DNA from: Druceiella hillmani
Lineage: Eukaryota; Arthropoda; Insecta; Lepidoptera; Hepialidae
NCBI GenBank assembly: GCA_039881145.1
Contig: JAYKKI010000038.1
Span: forward strand, 4,630,501 to 4,694,500
DNA length: 64,000 nt
Direction: 5' to 3'
Position numbers and translations under genes: made by a program. The notes beneath the pieces are model-generated. The model was not told where the DNA came from. It worked only from the letters and a program-made list of their open reading frames with translations, and did not search any database. Numbering within the stretch: position 1 is the stretch's first letter; each line of letters opens with the position of its first letter. This document shows, piece by piece, positions 48,746-60,741 of this stretch.

Positions 48746-49650
48746 CAACTACCATCCAAAAGTTTGGAAGCAGCAAGGTAAAATGAAATAAAACAAAATT
48801 AACCAATTTTCAATTACTTTTATTGATAACAAATGAAAAATTAAACAAGAACTAACTTAAACAAAATATAAAATTAACATAAAATGTAAAAATTAATTAA
48901 GTTTTAGCTTCATCAAAGTGTCCACCTTTTGCTTTTATTATCTCCGCGCATATTTTAGGCATTCTGTTAAAGAATTTCCTAAAATAACCTTCATCTAACT
49001 TGTTCTATTCGCTTTCTAATAGTTGCCATAAATGCTCTGAGCTCGTAGGAGAATTATTTTTCACCCTTCTATCGAGTTCATCCCAAACAAGTGCGATTGG
49101 AGAAAGGTCCGGTGACTGTGATGGCCATTGCATGATTTTTAAAATCTTTTCATCTTATTTTTTTAAAGTTCTGGCACAGTTTAAAAGAATGTTTGGGGTC
49201 ATCGTCTTGCTGAAAAGTGAATTCAAAACCAATAAGATTCAGTCCACAGGGTATGGCTGAGTCCTGAAGGATTTTTAAATAACCTTCTTTGTTTAGTTTT
49301 CCGGTTATCCTCACAAGATTTCCGGGTTTATTGTTTCCAAAACAGCCCCAAACCATCACATTACCAGTATCTGTACTGTTCAGTTCTCAATGTACCAGCA
49401 TCTGTACTGTTCTCGGTACTGTACAGACTTCGGAAGCCCTTTCTTCTTTTGAACGGCGGACAAACACACGTCTATTGGATCCGAAAATCTGAAATTTTTA
49501 TGCGTCTTTGCCCACTCTAGTCTATTATTCTTGTGTCGAATTGTTAGCTTTGGTTTTTTGGTAGCTTAACGCACAGACAAAAGTCGTCTTTTAACAGTTG
49601 TTACTGAGATGGGCGTCTCTAGCGTATTATTCAGAGTACAAATTATTTAA
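48746..49650 (-). mobile_element. Tc1-type transposon, 5'-truncated
   Basis: The - strand coding remnant runs from about 49640 to a TAA at 48897. Motifs in order are TPISVTTVKRRLL (end of the DNA-binding domain), WAKTH, a diverged F-x-I-F-G-S-N-R-R stretch, MMVWGCFGNNKPG, TFQQDDDPKH (second catalytic Asp) and a SPDLSPIALVWDELD segment with the third acidic residue. The segment that normally carries the first catalytic Asp (SDESKF) is deleted. Past the stop, ccatccaaaagtttggaagc at about 48753 is the usual inner Tc1 terminal sequence. The matching other end was not found, so the element is truncated and inactive. Confidence 0.85.
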
Positions 49651-50885
49651 TGTAGGACATTTATTATGTAATTTTGTCAACTTTCTTAACAAGTTAATTA
49701 ATTCTACTTTTCCAAAATTTTCTTTTACATAAATATTGAATGCGTTCTTCCTTTATTTATTTTTCCAAAATGATGAGTTGATTTATTCTTTGCTGTAATA
49801 CAAAACGATGAAATATAATTCAAGCCAACTTGCAGAGAAAACAAACTCAATTCACGGTACAACATTTTCTCAAAGATTATCGTGCCGTATCACAGAGCAT
49901 ATTATTGTTTTGTGGCCGGTATGCGTCACTAGCGCTGGACACTTCATGTTATTATCGCGTAATATCGATAACGTCAATATGTTTGAAGACTTTTACCTCA
50001 ATAAGATTGAACTTTCACATTTTAAAGCAGTTAATTTTGAATATTAATTATAAAATCAAATTTATATAGTTTATTATTTATACATTTCGTGAGCCAGATT
50101 AAAAAGTAAATAAACTTAGTAATGATACAATTTTGAAGTACCTATACGTTGTTTGAATAATATATGTAACAAATGAAAAAATTTATCATTGCACAAAAAT
50201 AAGCGACTGTATATACTCATGACAATTCGGGAAAGGACAGAAATTTTAAAATTTTAACTTTTTTTATTTTGTTCCTGAATGGGCTGTCTAATTAAAATAC
50301 AAATGTGAGATGAGGAATTATAGATTTTATAGAATTCAAGGGATTTGTTAAATCTTATTCAATTTCAATAAATCATTTAATCGTTTTACAATTTGCAGGT
50401 GCTTGACCTCTTTGTTGGACAAATAACGAAGCTATGATCAGTTGGAAGTATTAAGCAAAAATATACATCGACAAAGACTAGCTTTATGCTCCTGGGTAAA
50501 TATAGTGAAATAATGTATAGAACTTATCCATAAAACGAGAATCAAAATTATTTTCATGACAAAAGACGGCCCCGCAGTTATTGTTTCGATGACAATCAAT
50601 TTAGAATACAAAATAAAAAATTCGAAAATGGTAAAGATCCAAGAATAATTGTATTAATATAATATTTGAATGTATCCTAGAGTCTCGAAAATAGTGATGG
50701 ATAAACCGCGATCTTTAAGTTTTAAAATCATAGATTTAACCTCCATTGTTATTGTCTTTTTCACTTTTTTCCTGCACTTCGCTATTATCCACGGTCTCAT
50801 TTAGATGGCATAGTAGTAATCCAGTTTCAATAACTTCAAACAAATTTTAAACAAGTATCAAATAGAAACGCTCGGAGAATTGTAG
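49651..50885. other. No gene recognised
   Basis: AT-rich. Two overlapping 79-codon frames at 49808-50069 show no domain. No partner terminal repeat for the Tc1 remnant was found here. Confidence 0.5.
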
Positions 50886-50913
50886 TGTAGTGTATGTACA
50901 TTAGTGTATCTAC

Positions 50914-52443
50914 TAGAGGTGAGGCGTATTTATTTTCACCAGTAAAAATATTCGATATCTCCGATCGAAATACGTACTTGGTATACAAAATACAAAATAC
51001 TTGGTATCGTAAATACTTGTGTGGTATGGACTATGGCCGACCGGACGATCGTACAATAGTTAATTTATGGTCGGCCTGCGGCACAACTCTACCCCTCTTT
51101 GTCTAGCTAGCTAGCTATTTCACTCACGCATATTGTACTCAGGTTTTCTGGCTCTTTCACATTTAAAACGTATATGAAATAAGGGACAAATTGAATATTT
51201 AAATGCTCGTAACTCGAAATACTTTTAAAGTATGTAATACGAGTATACTTGTATACTAGTTTTACTTATCGCGTTAAGTATTGCTTCATACTTCGCAGTT
51301 CGCGAACAAATATTTACTCAATACGACAAGTACGAATATTTTGAAAAGAGTTTCATGGTGTTGTTTGCGTCTAATGATTTTTTGTTTTTCTATTGGAACA
51401 GTTGAGTGTTATTCCTTTGTAGTGTAAATATTGTAAGTGTATATAATAAACTGACTGTTAATTAGGTTAAATTCTAACTTAGACAATATGTCCACAAGAA
51501 AGTCCAATATTGTATGGGAGTATTTTACAAACTTGGGTGATTATTTTGTTTCTTGTAATATTTACAAAACTAAATTATCATTGAAAACAGCTACATCTAA
51601 TTTAAAGAAGCATTTGAATAGAAAACATCCAACTGTAACGATAATTAATTCGGAACATCTTACTACATTATCTGCATCTGGCGCCTTCCATCAATATAAA
51701 CATACAGAAGCTGGAAATGCAACAAAGTTTTTTTTCAGAAATAAGTTTAGATCCTAGCGGGAAGAATAACCAAGACGTTTACCCAAATCTTGCTAAATTG
51801 GTGATTAATAAAATGAATGCTCTGGCTACATCAGCGCCTTGTGAAAGAATTTCGGCAGCAGGGAACATTTTGAATGAAAGACGTACTAGTCTAGGTCATA
51901 GAAAATTAGAACAAATTTTATTTTTCAACAAAATGTTTAAACTCTAAGTCCATATTCAAGCAAAGGCAATCACAATTAATAATTATTTTTAAAACGAAAG
52001 TTTTATTAAAATTAACATAACGACTATGAAAAACAAAACTTAAAAGTATAAACGAATCAAAGAACCAAACATGTGAGGTGATTTCAAACTGAATTAAGCA
52101 AAAATAGTGATGGCAAAATTAAAAGAAAATTTTTTTTTAATAACGTGATCCATTTTTAAATTATGGGTAATTATTGTAAATAACGTGATTCATTTTTTAA
52201 ATACTCTATCTAAATGACTATGCCAAATGAATCGTTTAGTTACCAGTCCTATGCCTAGAGACATAAATATTTATGTTAGTATGAAGGAAAAATGAAACAC
52301 TGAATTTTATTTAAAATGTCTCATTTAGAAAAAAATTAAAATGTCTCATTAAAAAATCGAGTACGAGTATTATAAAACGATATTTTATAATACTCGTACT
52401 CGTCGTATTAAGTATCTCGAAATACTCGTATCGCCCAAGTCTA
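50914..52443 (+). mobile_element. hAT transposon copy 1 with 8-bp target duplication
   Basis: The element is bounded by TAGAGGTGAGG on the left and the inverted counterpart CCCAAGTCTA on the right. It is flanked on both sides by the identical octamer GTATCTAC (50906-50913 and 52444-52451), as hAT elements make. It is 1530 bp long and carries BED-finger and dimerisation-domain coding pieces but lacks most of the transposase catalytic core, so it is internally deleted and non-autonomous. A perfect 20-bp hairpin lies near its right end (52358-52402). Confidence 0.9.
51488..51947 (+). pseudogene. hAT transposase, internally deleted
   Basis: The first frame (51488-51757) is a BED zinc finger: VWEYFTN at its start, a C-x2-C-type pair written as CNIYKTKLS (second Cys lost), and LKKHLNRKHP. 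The second frame (51717-51947) is the C-terminal hAT dimerisation domain: SAPCERISAAGNILNERRTS followed by KLEQILFFN. About 400 residues of RNase-H-like core that should lie between them are missing, and the two frames overlap out of register. Confidence 0.85.
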
Positions 52444-53814
52444 GTATCTACCTAATAGATACATCATACACTGTCTCACTCGCACAAGTGTGAGGTCACG
52501 CGCCGGCAAAGACAAGGTCTTCTACAAGTGGCGACGAGGATAAAGGTTAGTGAATATTATACTATTGAATTATTATTTATTGTAGATGGAATTATTAATT
52601 ATTTTTAGAATATGGGAAGGAAATGTCGATTACAAACTATTTGTCCAATTTATGTTTATGGGCTTATTTACTATCCGCATAAATCTAATAGAGGATAACA
52701 ATAAATACATATATTGTTTCTTGCATTTATTAGCGGAAACCACTTTAAAACTGTCAGTTTGCAGCGAAAATGTTAGGTCAGGTTTGCTGACACTATCGCA
52801 AAAAATGCTCAAAAATGATTAGATTACTAATTGAAATGATGTTTGTCAGCGATTTACTTGGATGTTTACCTGAAATTAATAAAATTGGTTTGACATGCTA
52901 TATAGGTACATGAAATATTTATATACTAGAAATATAATATATATTTAGTATATACAAAATAACACCTGACACATATTTTTATAATACTGAATCCAATAAG
53001 GTTTCATGAGCGGCATAAATCGATTTACTTAGATCGAAATAACACAAAACTAAAATGATTGACGTGTTAAACAAGTAAAATAAATGTAATATTTATATTG
53101 TTGAAAAATCAAATATTACCCTTCGAATAAAGTAAACAATCGAAATAAAGTGAACTTACTGGACTGTATCTACGTTCAGCGAAGACAAGGATATGATCTA
53201 GTCCTATCAGTGGCGCGCAGTGCTATAGGCAATTGCACGTGGCTCGCCCTGAATATTTGGTTTATATCCATCACATATTTATGAAAATTAAAACGTATTT
53301 AATTACCAAGCGAATTTCGTACTTCAATGTATGGTTTGCGGTTCATGTGTACATGGCAAACGTGCCATTACGTGGAATTTTAGATAAAACGTACAAACTT
53401 TAACTTCAATGTACTCATTGTCTGTGGTAATGTTTATTTGCCAGAGGTAGGGACATATCAAAGCAGTTTTAGGTTAAGATATGTATGGTTAAGAGTAGTA
53501 GAAAGACTACATAGAATTCATATTCGCTGAAAGGGTTATACTTACAATTTAATGGGCTATGTCAGACATTTTTTTATTCTTCTCAAACTGAGTCAAATTG
53601 TAAAAATAGGTAAATAAATAAAATTAAAAAATAAAACTTTAATTTTCTTTTCTTATTTGCAGTGTACGTGATAATTTTGAAGTGGGATTAGCATTTCTGC
53701 GACGAGTATGGATTTTATTATTAGCATAATCGCGATTTCCGGTATTTCTTTATTTTGATCTTTCACTAAATTTGAGACGAAAAAAAGAAGAAAAGTGACT
53801 TGCATTCAGTTTTA

Positions 53815-54095
53815 AGGTTTGGACTTCCATTCAATTGGATGTATTTAAAAAATAACATATTTTCGTTAAATCGATGGTTTTGGACTTCCATTCAATTGAA
53901 TGTGGATACAACAAATGATAAAATGGCTTTCTTTAAATTGAAGGTTTAGACTTCCGTTCAATTAGATGTATTTAAAAAAATATATACTTTCGTTAAATCG
54001 ATGGTTTTGGACTTCCATTCAATTGGATGTTGATACTAAAAATAATAAAATGACTTTCATTAAATTAAAGGTTTGGACTTCCATTCAATTGGATG
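53815..54095. repeat. 127-bp tandem repeat in the retrotransposon leader
   Basis: The word ggacttccattcaattggat recurs at 53821, 53882, about 53948, 54009 and 54075 with spacings of 61 and 66 bp alternating. This makes a 127-bp unit of two related halves, present about 2.3 times, followed by a shorter partial copy near 54110. It sits just before the gag start. Confidence 0.85.
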
Positions 54096-54154
54096 TATTT
54101 TGAGTTTCGACGTCATTCAATTGGATGTATTTTCGGGTTACCCCGAACGACCCA

Positions 54155-54800
54155 TGATGGCAAATCAATTACCACTACCACGTTAATTTAATCTCGAAGG
54201 CGTTAATATTTTCGAAGTTGATATTAATAAACTCGATGATTACTTTCTTCCCAAACAAAATAAAATATATGAAAGATATATATTTAGTTTTATTAAACAG
54301 GAAGACTATGAGAATTTTGAAAAATTTCTAATCAAGCTCAGAGACCAGGCCAGGAAATGTATAGTTCTATCAATCGGAGGAACACATTATTGATCAAATA
54401 ATTGAAGGAGGGTTATCATCGGAGTTACGCAAAAAGATTTTAAATATGGGGGACGAAGCTTCATTGGACAAAGTAATTACAGTTGCAAATAAATACTTTA
54501 GAGGTTGTAAACCACCAGTTAGAAATCTATAAAAACAAAGGAAAACCTGAAAGTAATGAAATAAACAGAATTAGATACACAAGAAAAGAAAACTTCTAAC
54601 TGGGGAAGAATAGGAATGAAAACGGATGGCGAAAGAAGAACGCGTAAATGTACTAGATGTGGAAATACCACACATACTACTTAAGATTCATCATGCGCTG
54701 CAAAACAAAGAAATGTAGCGATTGTAGGAAACTAAGGCACTATCAGCAATGCTGTAGAACAAAATCGTTTCAACGAAAAAGGAAGTTAGAATAAAAACAA
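54155..54800 (+). pseudogene. gag remnant
   Basis: The frame opens with ATGATGGCAAATCA and gives NQLPLPR, then INKLDDYFLPKQNKIYE and ILNMGDEASLDKVITVANKY, a capsid-like region. Towards the end are two zinc-knuckle-like segments: CTRCGNTTHTT with a stop, and CSDCRKLRHYQQCC (CX2CX4HX3C). Frameshifts and stops interrupt it. It would have encoded the nucleocapsid polyprotein of the retrotransposon. Confidence 0.7.
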
Positions 54801-55189
54801 AAAAGAAATAGGATGATTACAAAAAGAGCAGAAAAGAAACTACAGTAAATTCTTCAGACCACGAAGACATTCAATATATTTTAACGTGAACCGAGACGCA
54901 ACAAAAAATGTGACATTGGTGAAATTGATTCGGACTGTAAATTAAATCATTTAACAGATAAAATTTGGAAACATTAGGAAAAAAACAATAAAGTAATTTA
55001 CTACAAGTAAGTGAAAGAACCAAATAAGACCTTACTAGCTTATGGTAGTCTTTAGAGGTCAAAGGTCCTTTTGAGGCAGCCATTAAGACGAACGGTAAAA
55101 TGTATTGGAGCACAATCTATGTTATTGCAAATGGATCGAGGAATTTACTAGGAAAAGATACAGCAAAGAAAATTAGGGGTTTTGATATT

Positions 55190-56355
55190 AGGAGTTGACA
55201 TTAATCAATTTGAACTGAAACCACACAAGCCTTTTCAAAAATATAATGGACCTAGATATAATTGAAGAGGTAAAAAGTCCTTGTATCTATACTTAAGGAT
55301 CATGGAGAAGTACGTTTATGCATATTTATGTGACTCGCTAATGCAGCCATATTAAGAGAGAACAACTCATTACCATTTAATATTTGGAGTTACATGTTCA
55401 CCGGAACTTTTTCAGAAAATTCTTGAAAAGATGCTGGTTTGATGCGAAGACGTAATGAACTTTATTTGCGATATTTTGGTTTGCGGAAGTAGCACAACAG
55501 AACATAATTTGCGACTGTCGAAGGTGTTACAGGACTTAAAAGAAAATAATGTTTTTCTGAGTGAAGGTAAGTGTATTTACAAAGCGAAAGAAATAAATTT
55601 TTGGGTCATCACCTAACTACGGAAGGGGTAAAAAACCGTTGCCCAAATTTATTGAGAGCATGTCTGAATTTAGAATCGCCAAGAGTGTTGAAAAATTGCA
55701 GACTTTTCTCGATTTAGTAAATTACCTAAACAAATGTATCCCCAACTTGGCTACAAGAATGGAGCCATTAAATTTGCTGTTAAGGATGAAAATGAATAAA
55801 AATGAAAGGAAATCGAATATGAAAATTATTGGGCAGAAAAACAGAGTGATTGATGTATTTATGAAGTTGAAGAAGACATTATCGAAGATTAAAACTTTAG
55901 GCTAATATGATATTAAAAATAAAACGCAAGTGATGGCAGACGCGAGCCCCATGAGACTAAGAGCGATTCTAGTGCAGGCTCCAAAAAAGGGACCAAAAAT
56001 TATTGCCTTTAGGAATTGGACGCCGACAGAATGCGAAAGGAAGTCGTCAAACAGAGAAGGAAGCTCTAGCTCTAATGTATCGAACATTTTAACATTTTTC
56101 TTTTTGGAAAGGAATTTCACCTAATACGGATCATAAACCGCTTGAGTTCTTATTTAGTCTCAAATCAAAACCCTGCGCTCGTGGTGAAAGATGGGTTTTA
56201 CGGCTACAAGCTTTCCGTTACAATGTGAAATATAAACCGGGGAAGTCTAATATTGCAGATACTTTGTCACTATTATGTGAGCACTCAAACCGGCCGTTAC
56301 GATTACTAGACGACGAAGACCATGCATTTAGGAAACTAATAGTAATGGTGAAATA
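55190..56355 (+). pseudogene. pol remnant (RT and RNase H)
   Basis: Recognisable pieces in order are a diverged RT palm region around 55380-55500, GHHLTTEGVK near 55605, FLDLVNYLNKCIPNLATRME (thumb/connection), ADASPMRLRAILVQAPKKGP (RNase H first strand and catalytic Asp) and VKYKPGKSNIADTLS near 56225-56270. The order is that of gypsy-type pol. No integrase core was recognised in the following 1 kb, so it is deleted or too decayed. Frames change several times. Confidence 0.75.
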
Positions 56356-57340
56356 ACGTGTATGAGGAAAGGAATTTACGGCAATTAATGGGAAGACTTA
56401 GTGAAAAACTGCAAGATATTTAAAAATGAACTATGTTTCCACGAACAAGTTCTTTAAAATTAGTACAACTGGCAAGATGTCACTAAATATCTTTGTGAGA
56501 CGTAATTGCTACCTCTGAATGTAATTTGGAAGTTACAAATTTGGGAAAATGTGTGTCGTAATTACGTTTTTATGAAAACAACATCGTACATTCAGAAAAC
56601 GGATATTATGAAAGTCATCAAATAGTAGCTATGAAGAAGATTACGGTCTAAGGTCTAGTGATCGAGGATTGATAAAGAAATTAAGATGGTGGTAAAAAGT
56701 TGTAAAGGATAGGACTGCCAAGTACACCTACAAAAAAGTTAGGCACTCAAAGGAGGATTGTTGAAAATTAAATATTTATCAGTGGTCAACAATTAGTACA
56801 TCTGCTACTCGACTCTGCTTAGTATACGGTAAAATACAACACCAAACAGATATATTAAAATGTCTCAAGATTAGCCAAAATAAAGGATAAAATGTATAAA
56901 TATATATTTATAACACTGTGTAAGAGGAAAATGGCATTAGAGCTTTTCGTCAAAAAGTAAAACGGACACAAATTTCCCATATTTAGTATGGGAACCAGAA
57001 AAAAAGCTAAAGATTCAGAAATATCATCAGGAGATAAGGAGATGGAGGAAGCAAACAAACTTCCATGTAGCTTCATCCCTTAACCTCATTTCGTATATCT
57101 ATCCAGAGGTGAGAATGTGACTGTGAGGAATTATCAAACAGTGCAAATATTACGACCGTAGGTGATATGCTCAAAGATACTGGAAGATTATTCGAAGGAT
57201 TATCGGAGATCAAAGTCACATGAATACTCAAACGAACGATTAAAATGAACGAACGAGAAAAAGTGTGAATTAACTGATCGTTATTTACAAGGTTGCCGTA
57301 ATGATTAAACTAAACTCTTCAATTATATAATTTCATTAAT

Positions 57341-57350
57341 AAGAAAGGAA
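57341..57350 (+). promoter_or_regulatory. Polypurine tract
   Basis: aagaaaggaa directly before the TG of the 3' LTR, the normal place for plus-strand priming of an LTR retrotransposon. Confidence 0.7.
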
Positions 57351-58521
57351 TGTAGTGTATATACATTAGTGTATCTGCGTAATAGACACACACACTGTCT
57401 CACTTGCACAAGTGTGAGGTCACGCGCCGGCAGTCATACGACAGTAGACTTGGGTTATACAAGTATTTTGAGATACTGAGTACGACGAGTACGAGTAATA
57501 TAAAATATCGGTGACAAAATACTCGACGAGTATGGGCGGCGTAATTCCGTTGTGAGAAGACCATATTACAAATGGCTATAAATTTACGGTCGCGGGAGAC
57601 GTAAAATAAATCTTAATTGTAACCTATTATGAAGGGTTCAATGCTCATATCCCTTATTTCTTATAACTAAAATTGGCAGGAATTCCTATAATTTTTAATA
57701 AAATACAGTGTTCATTATTGTTTCATACTAACAAATATTTATGGCTCCAGGCTTAGGACTGGTAACTAAATGATTCATTTAGCATAGTCATTTTGATAGC
57801 ATATTTAATAAATTTACAATAATAACTATTAATTTTAAAAAATGGACCACATTATTTAAAAAAAAATTTTTGCCCTGTTTATTTTAGCCAATTTTTTTAA
57901 CTAACCTAGAAAGATGCTCGGAACAAGCAAATTATTTCGGATTAATTATTGTTAAATTGAATGTTTTCTATTGAAATATTTCCGTAAATTAAATGTCGCT
58001 GTTTTTAATGACAATTTAGTGTTGTAAATATTGCGAAAAACAAAATAATCATCAGCCAAGTCTGTAAAATACTCTTATAGGGCATTGAACTTTCTCATGG
58101 ACATAATGACGAAATTAGAATTTAACCTAAAAAAAGTATTACGACTTACGAGTATTTAAATATTCAGTTTGTCCCTTATTTTATACACGTTTTAAATATA
58201 AAAGAGCGAGAGTGAAATAGCTATAGCTAGCTTGACAAAGAGGGGTATTAGCCGCAGTCCGACTATAAAGTAACCATTGTACGAACGTCCGGTCGGCCAT
58301 AGCATACAAGTATTTACGATACCAAGTATTTTGTATTTCGCATACCAAGTATGTATTTTGATCTGAGATATCGAGTATTTTTACCGGTGACAATAAATAC
58401 CCCTCACCTCTGCACAACGGAACTCGGCGAGAGTGGACGTGCACAATACTTGGTGTGATAAATGAGCCAGTGATCTATATACATCGTAAAGATAAGATAA
58501 GACAAGATAAGATCTTCTACA
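57351..58521 (+). repeat. 3' LTR, interrupted by a hAT element
   Basis: LTR sequence lies at 57351-57444 and about 58413-58521, ending CTTCTACA. The insertion point differs from that in the 5' LTR, so the two hAT insertions are independent events after integration of the retrotransposon. Confidence 0.8.
57445..58412 (-). mobile_element. hAT transposon copy 2 (non-autonomous, inverted)
   Basis: Begins TAGACTTGGG and ends CCCCTCACCTCTG, the same ends as copy 1 in reverse. The subterminal sequences on both sides match copy 1 in inverted orientation (for example the 50920-51110 part against 58190-58410). It has about 970 bp and no transposase frame. The target duplication is not clear (tacgacag on the left, gcacaacg on the right). 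Confidence 0.8.
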
Positions 58522-58972
58522 TATAGAAAACTATACACGTTTGATGTCCATCGCATACTACAGTGATATAGCGAATTACGAAGGTCGCGGGAGCGGTTGC
58601 GTTTTCAAAAACACATATTTATATTTGTCGTAATAAAATTTATTTATAATAGCAGAACAGCTTAGATGTGAATACAGTTTACAGTTTATATAATATTAAA
58701 ATGATTTAAGTTCTAATTGTACTATGACTATCAAGATTAAACAAACAATGAAGCTAAACAAAGAGTAGTGCTATCAAAGGTAGTGCTAATCAAGAAGTGG
58801 TTCGTCATATGGATGAACCCCTTTTATATCAAAAGGAAAAGTAATTATAATTTCGATATTAATGTCTAATGATCCTTTGTCTTCAGTTTATTGTTGTATT
58901 TATGGTTTCTGGATCAAGTAGCGATGACTGATGTATGGTGTGAAAGACGAAGGTGGCTGAGTAATACCTCCC

Positions 58973-60675
58973 TCATGAGCGGCAGGCCTCTTCTTTACCT
59001 TGTGTGAAGAATGGCTTGACGACTTCCTCTGGAATTTCTATATTTTTATGTGGAGTCCTTTTAAAGTAATTTAATATCCTTTTATGGAATATTATATATA
59101 AAATGATGCAGACAATTATGAGGTAGGTTGGTATATTCCAAAATACGTGACTATTGTTGTCCGTATTGTTCAATAGTTTTTCTTCTTTTAATAATCCTCT
59201 TAGTTGATGGATTTGATTCAGAGGTAGACTTTGTAATTTTAGCGGGCTCAATTTATTTTGTATAGTGTTGTTCATCATCTTGAATGTTAATAGTTTGATG
59301 GGTTGTCCAATTGACTTATTTTGTAGATTGTAAATTTTATTGTTCTTTGTGATAATGCTGCAGTTCCATTAAGTAAGTTCCTTGAACGTAAGTGTGGTCT
59401 TCTTTTGAACATATTTTTGTAATTTTCGTTTGTTTAGGAAATATCAACAGGTAGTTTCGGTCATCAAGTTTTTCTATAATATCGGAATCTATTTCTATTA
59501 ATGTGTGCTGGCAAGCAGGAATTATTTCTTGACGTGTTATTATATTTTGTATGCAGTCAGGATGTTGGTAAGTCTCTACGAGGTTGATGTTGTCGCAGTA
59601 GTGCAAATCTTTAATCTTCTTGCAGGTGTTATCCAGGTACAAATGTGCCCTTTCGTTTATAGCCAAATAGGGTTTGGTTGGGATAATTATGGTATGATTA
59701 GGGCTTGGTATGGGATATAAGTGGTAAAGGTGTAGTCGTCTTGATGGACTATAGGATATTTGACCACAAATACTATCATATTTTTAGAATAGTAAGATCC
59801 AATTTCTAGAATATCGTATGTATCTCTGATATTAGCGTGATTTCCTAATAATAGTTGTTTGTTTGAATATTTTCCTTTAATTATTTTTGAAATAAATTGT
59901 ATACTTGAAATGGGTAGCATGCTATGGTGAGCAATATGGAGGCGTGAGAACGCGATTGCATTTTTTATGCTGTTCATTGATTCTGAAACTATTTGCATAT
60001 TTATTCTAGTGAGGCTATACAGATTATTTAAGTTGATGAATTCGGATAATATTATATTTGTTAAATTTATATTTCTGATTATTTCATTTGTTTTTAATTC
60101 AATTTTTATTTGGTTATCTTCTATTGTTTTCATGGTTTTATTAAATTCATCTATTAATATTTTAGTGAAACTTAGGTTATTGTTTATTTTATAATATGAT
60201 AAATTTTCATTTTTCTTTAAAATGTTAATCTGTTCGTCGTAATATCTATCTATAAATTTCCTGTAATGTCTTTTATTATGGTTCCCAAACCGTTTATTAA
60301 TCCGCTTCGAATTCTGTTTTTGCTAATTTAATTATATTTATCTTTAATTATTTTTAATTGATTAATTATGTGATTATTAAGCGGTTCAAAATACGTCGTG
60401 TATTGTGGGTTATGGATTCGCGTTAATGCGTTAATTTGTGATTCTATTATTTCTATTTTTTGTTTTAGGGCTTCAATATCATAATAGTGAAGAAATGTGT
60501 GGTCAGTTAGTTTTAGGTTTCCTATTTTGAAAGGTAATATTCCCGGGTTGTTATTAAGTGTAGTAATTTTAATCTCTTCTGCCAATGTTAGCGTTATTAG
60601 GAGTAGGATCCTGTAACAAGGATTTAGTGTTAGGTTTACGGATATTACTTTTGTGTATTTCTTGTCCCTTCTCAT
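58973..60675 (-). pseudogene. Envelope (fusion-type) gene remnant
   Basis: Four successive - strand pieces at 60675-60328, 60133-59687, 59666-59337 and 59278-58973 lie in the position of env, just after integrase. The first opens with a hydrophobic, signal-like run. The last contains a single strong membrane segment (about 59160-59085) followed by a short basic tail. The layout fits the baculovirus F-like envelope proteins of insect errantiviruses. Stops or frame changes separate the pieces, so it is inactive in this copy. Confidence 0.75.
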
Positions 60676-60741
60676 TAATTATTTTTATGTTTTTATTTTC
60701 AGTTACTTTTTGTACTACATACCTTGGCTGAAGTTTATGTC

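Larger units (their letters stand above)
50886..52526 (+). repeat. 5' LTR, interrupted by a hAT element
   Basis: LTR sequence is present at 50886-50913 and 52452-52526. The hAT element plus one duplicated octamer fill the gap. Compared with the 3' LTR, roughly 100 bases between cgccggca and the terminal ttctaca are missing. Directly after it, agtggcgacgagg at 52527 is in the position of a primer-binding site. Confidence 0.8.
50886..58521 (+). mobile_element. Degenerate gypsy-type LTR retrotransposon with hAT insertions in both LTRs
   Basis: The left LTR starts TGTAGTGTATGTACATTAG at 50886 and ends CTTCTACA at 52526. The right LTR starts TGTAGTGTATATACATTAG at 57351 and ends CTTCTACA at 58521; both share the cgcacaagtg or tgcacaagtg block and the cacgcgccggca block. 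The flanking pentamers tgtag (50881-50885) and tatag (58522-58526) may be a decayed target duplication. Between the LTRs lie gag and pol remnants on the + strand, full of stops and frameshifts. The hAT elements inside the LTRs inflate their apparent length; the underlying LTR is about 200 bp on the right and about 100 bp on the left, where part is missing. Confidence 0.8.
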
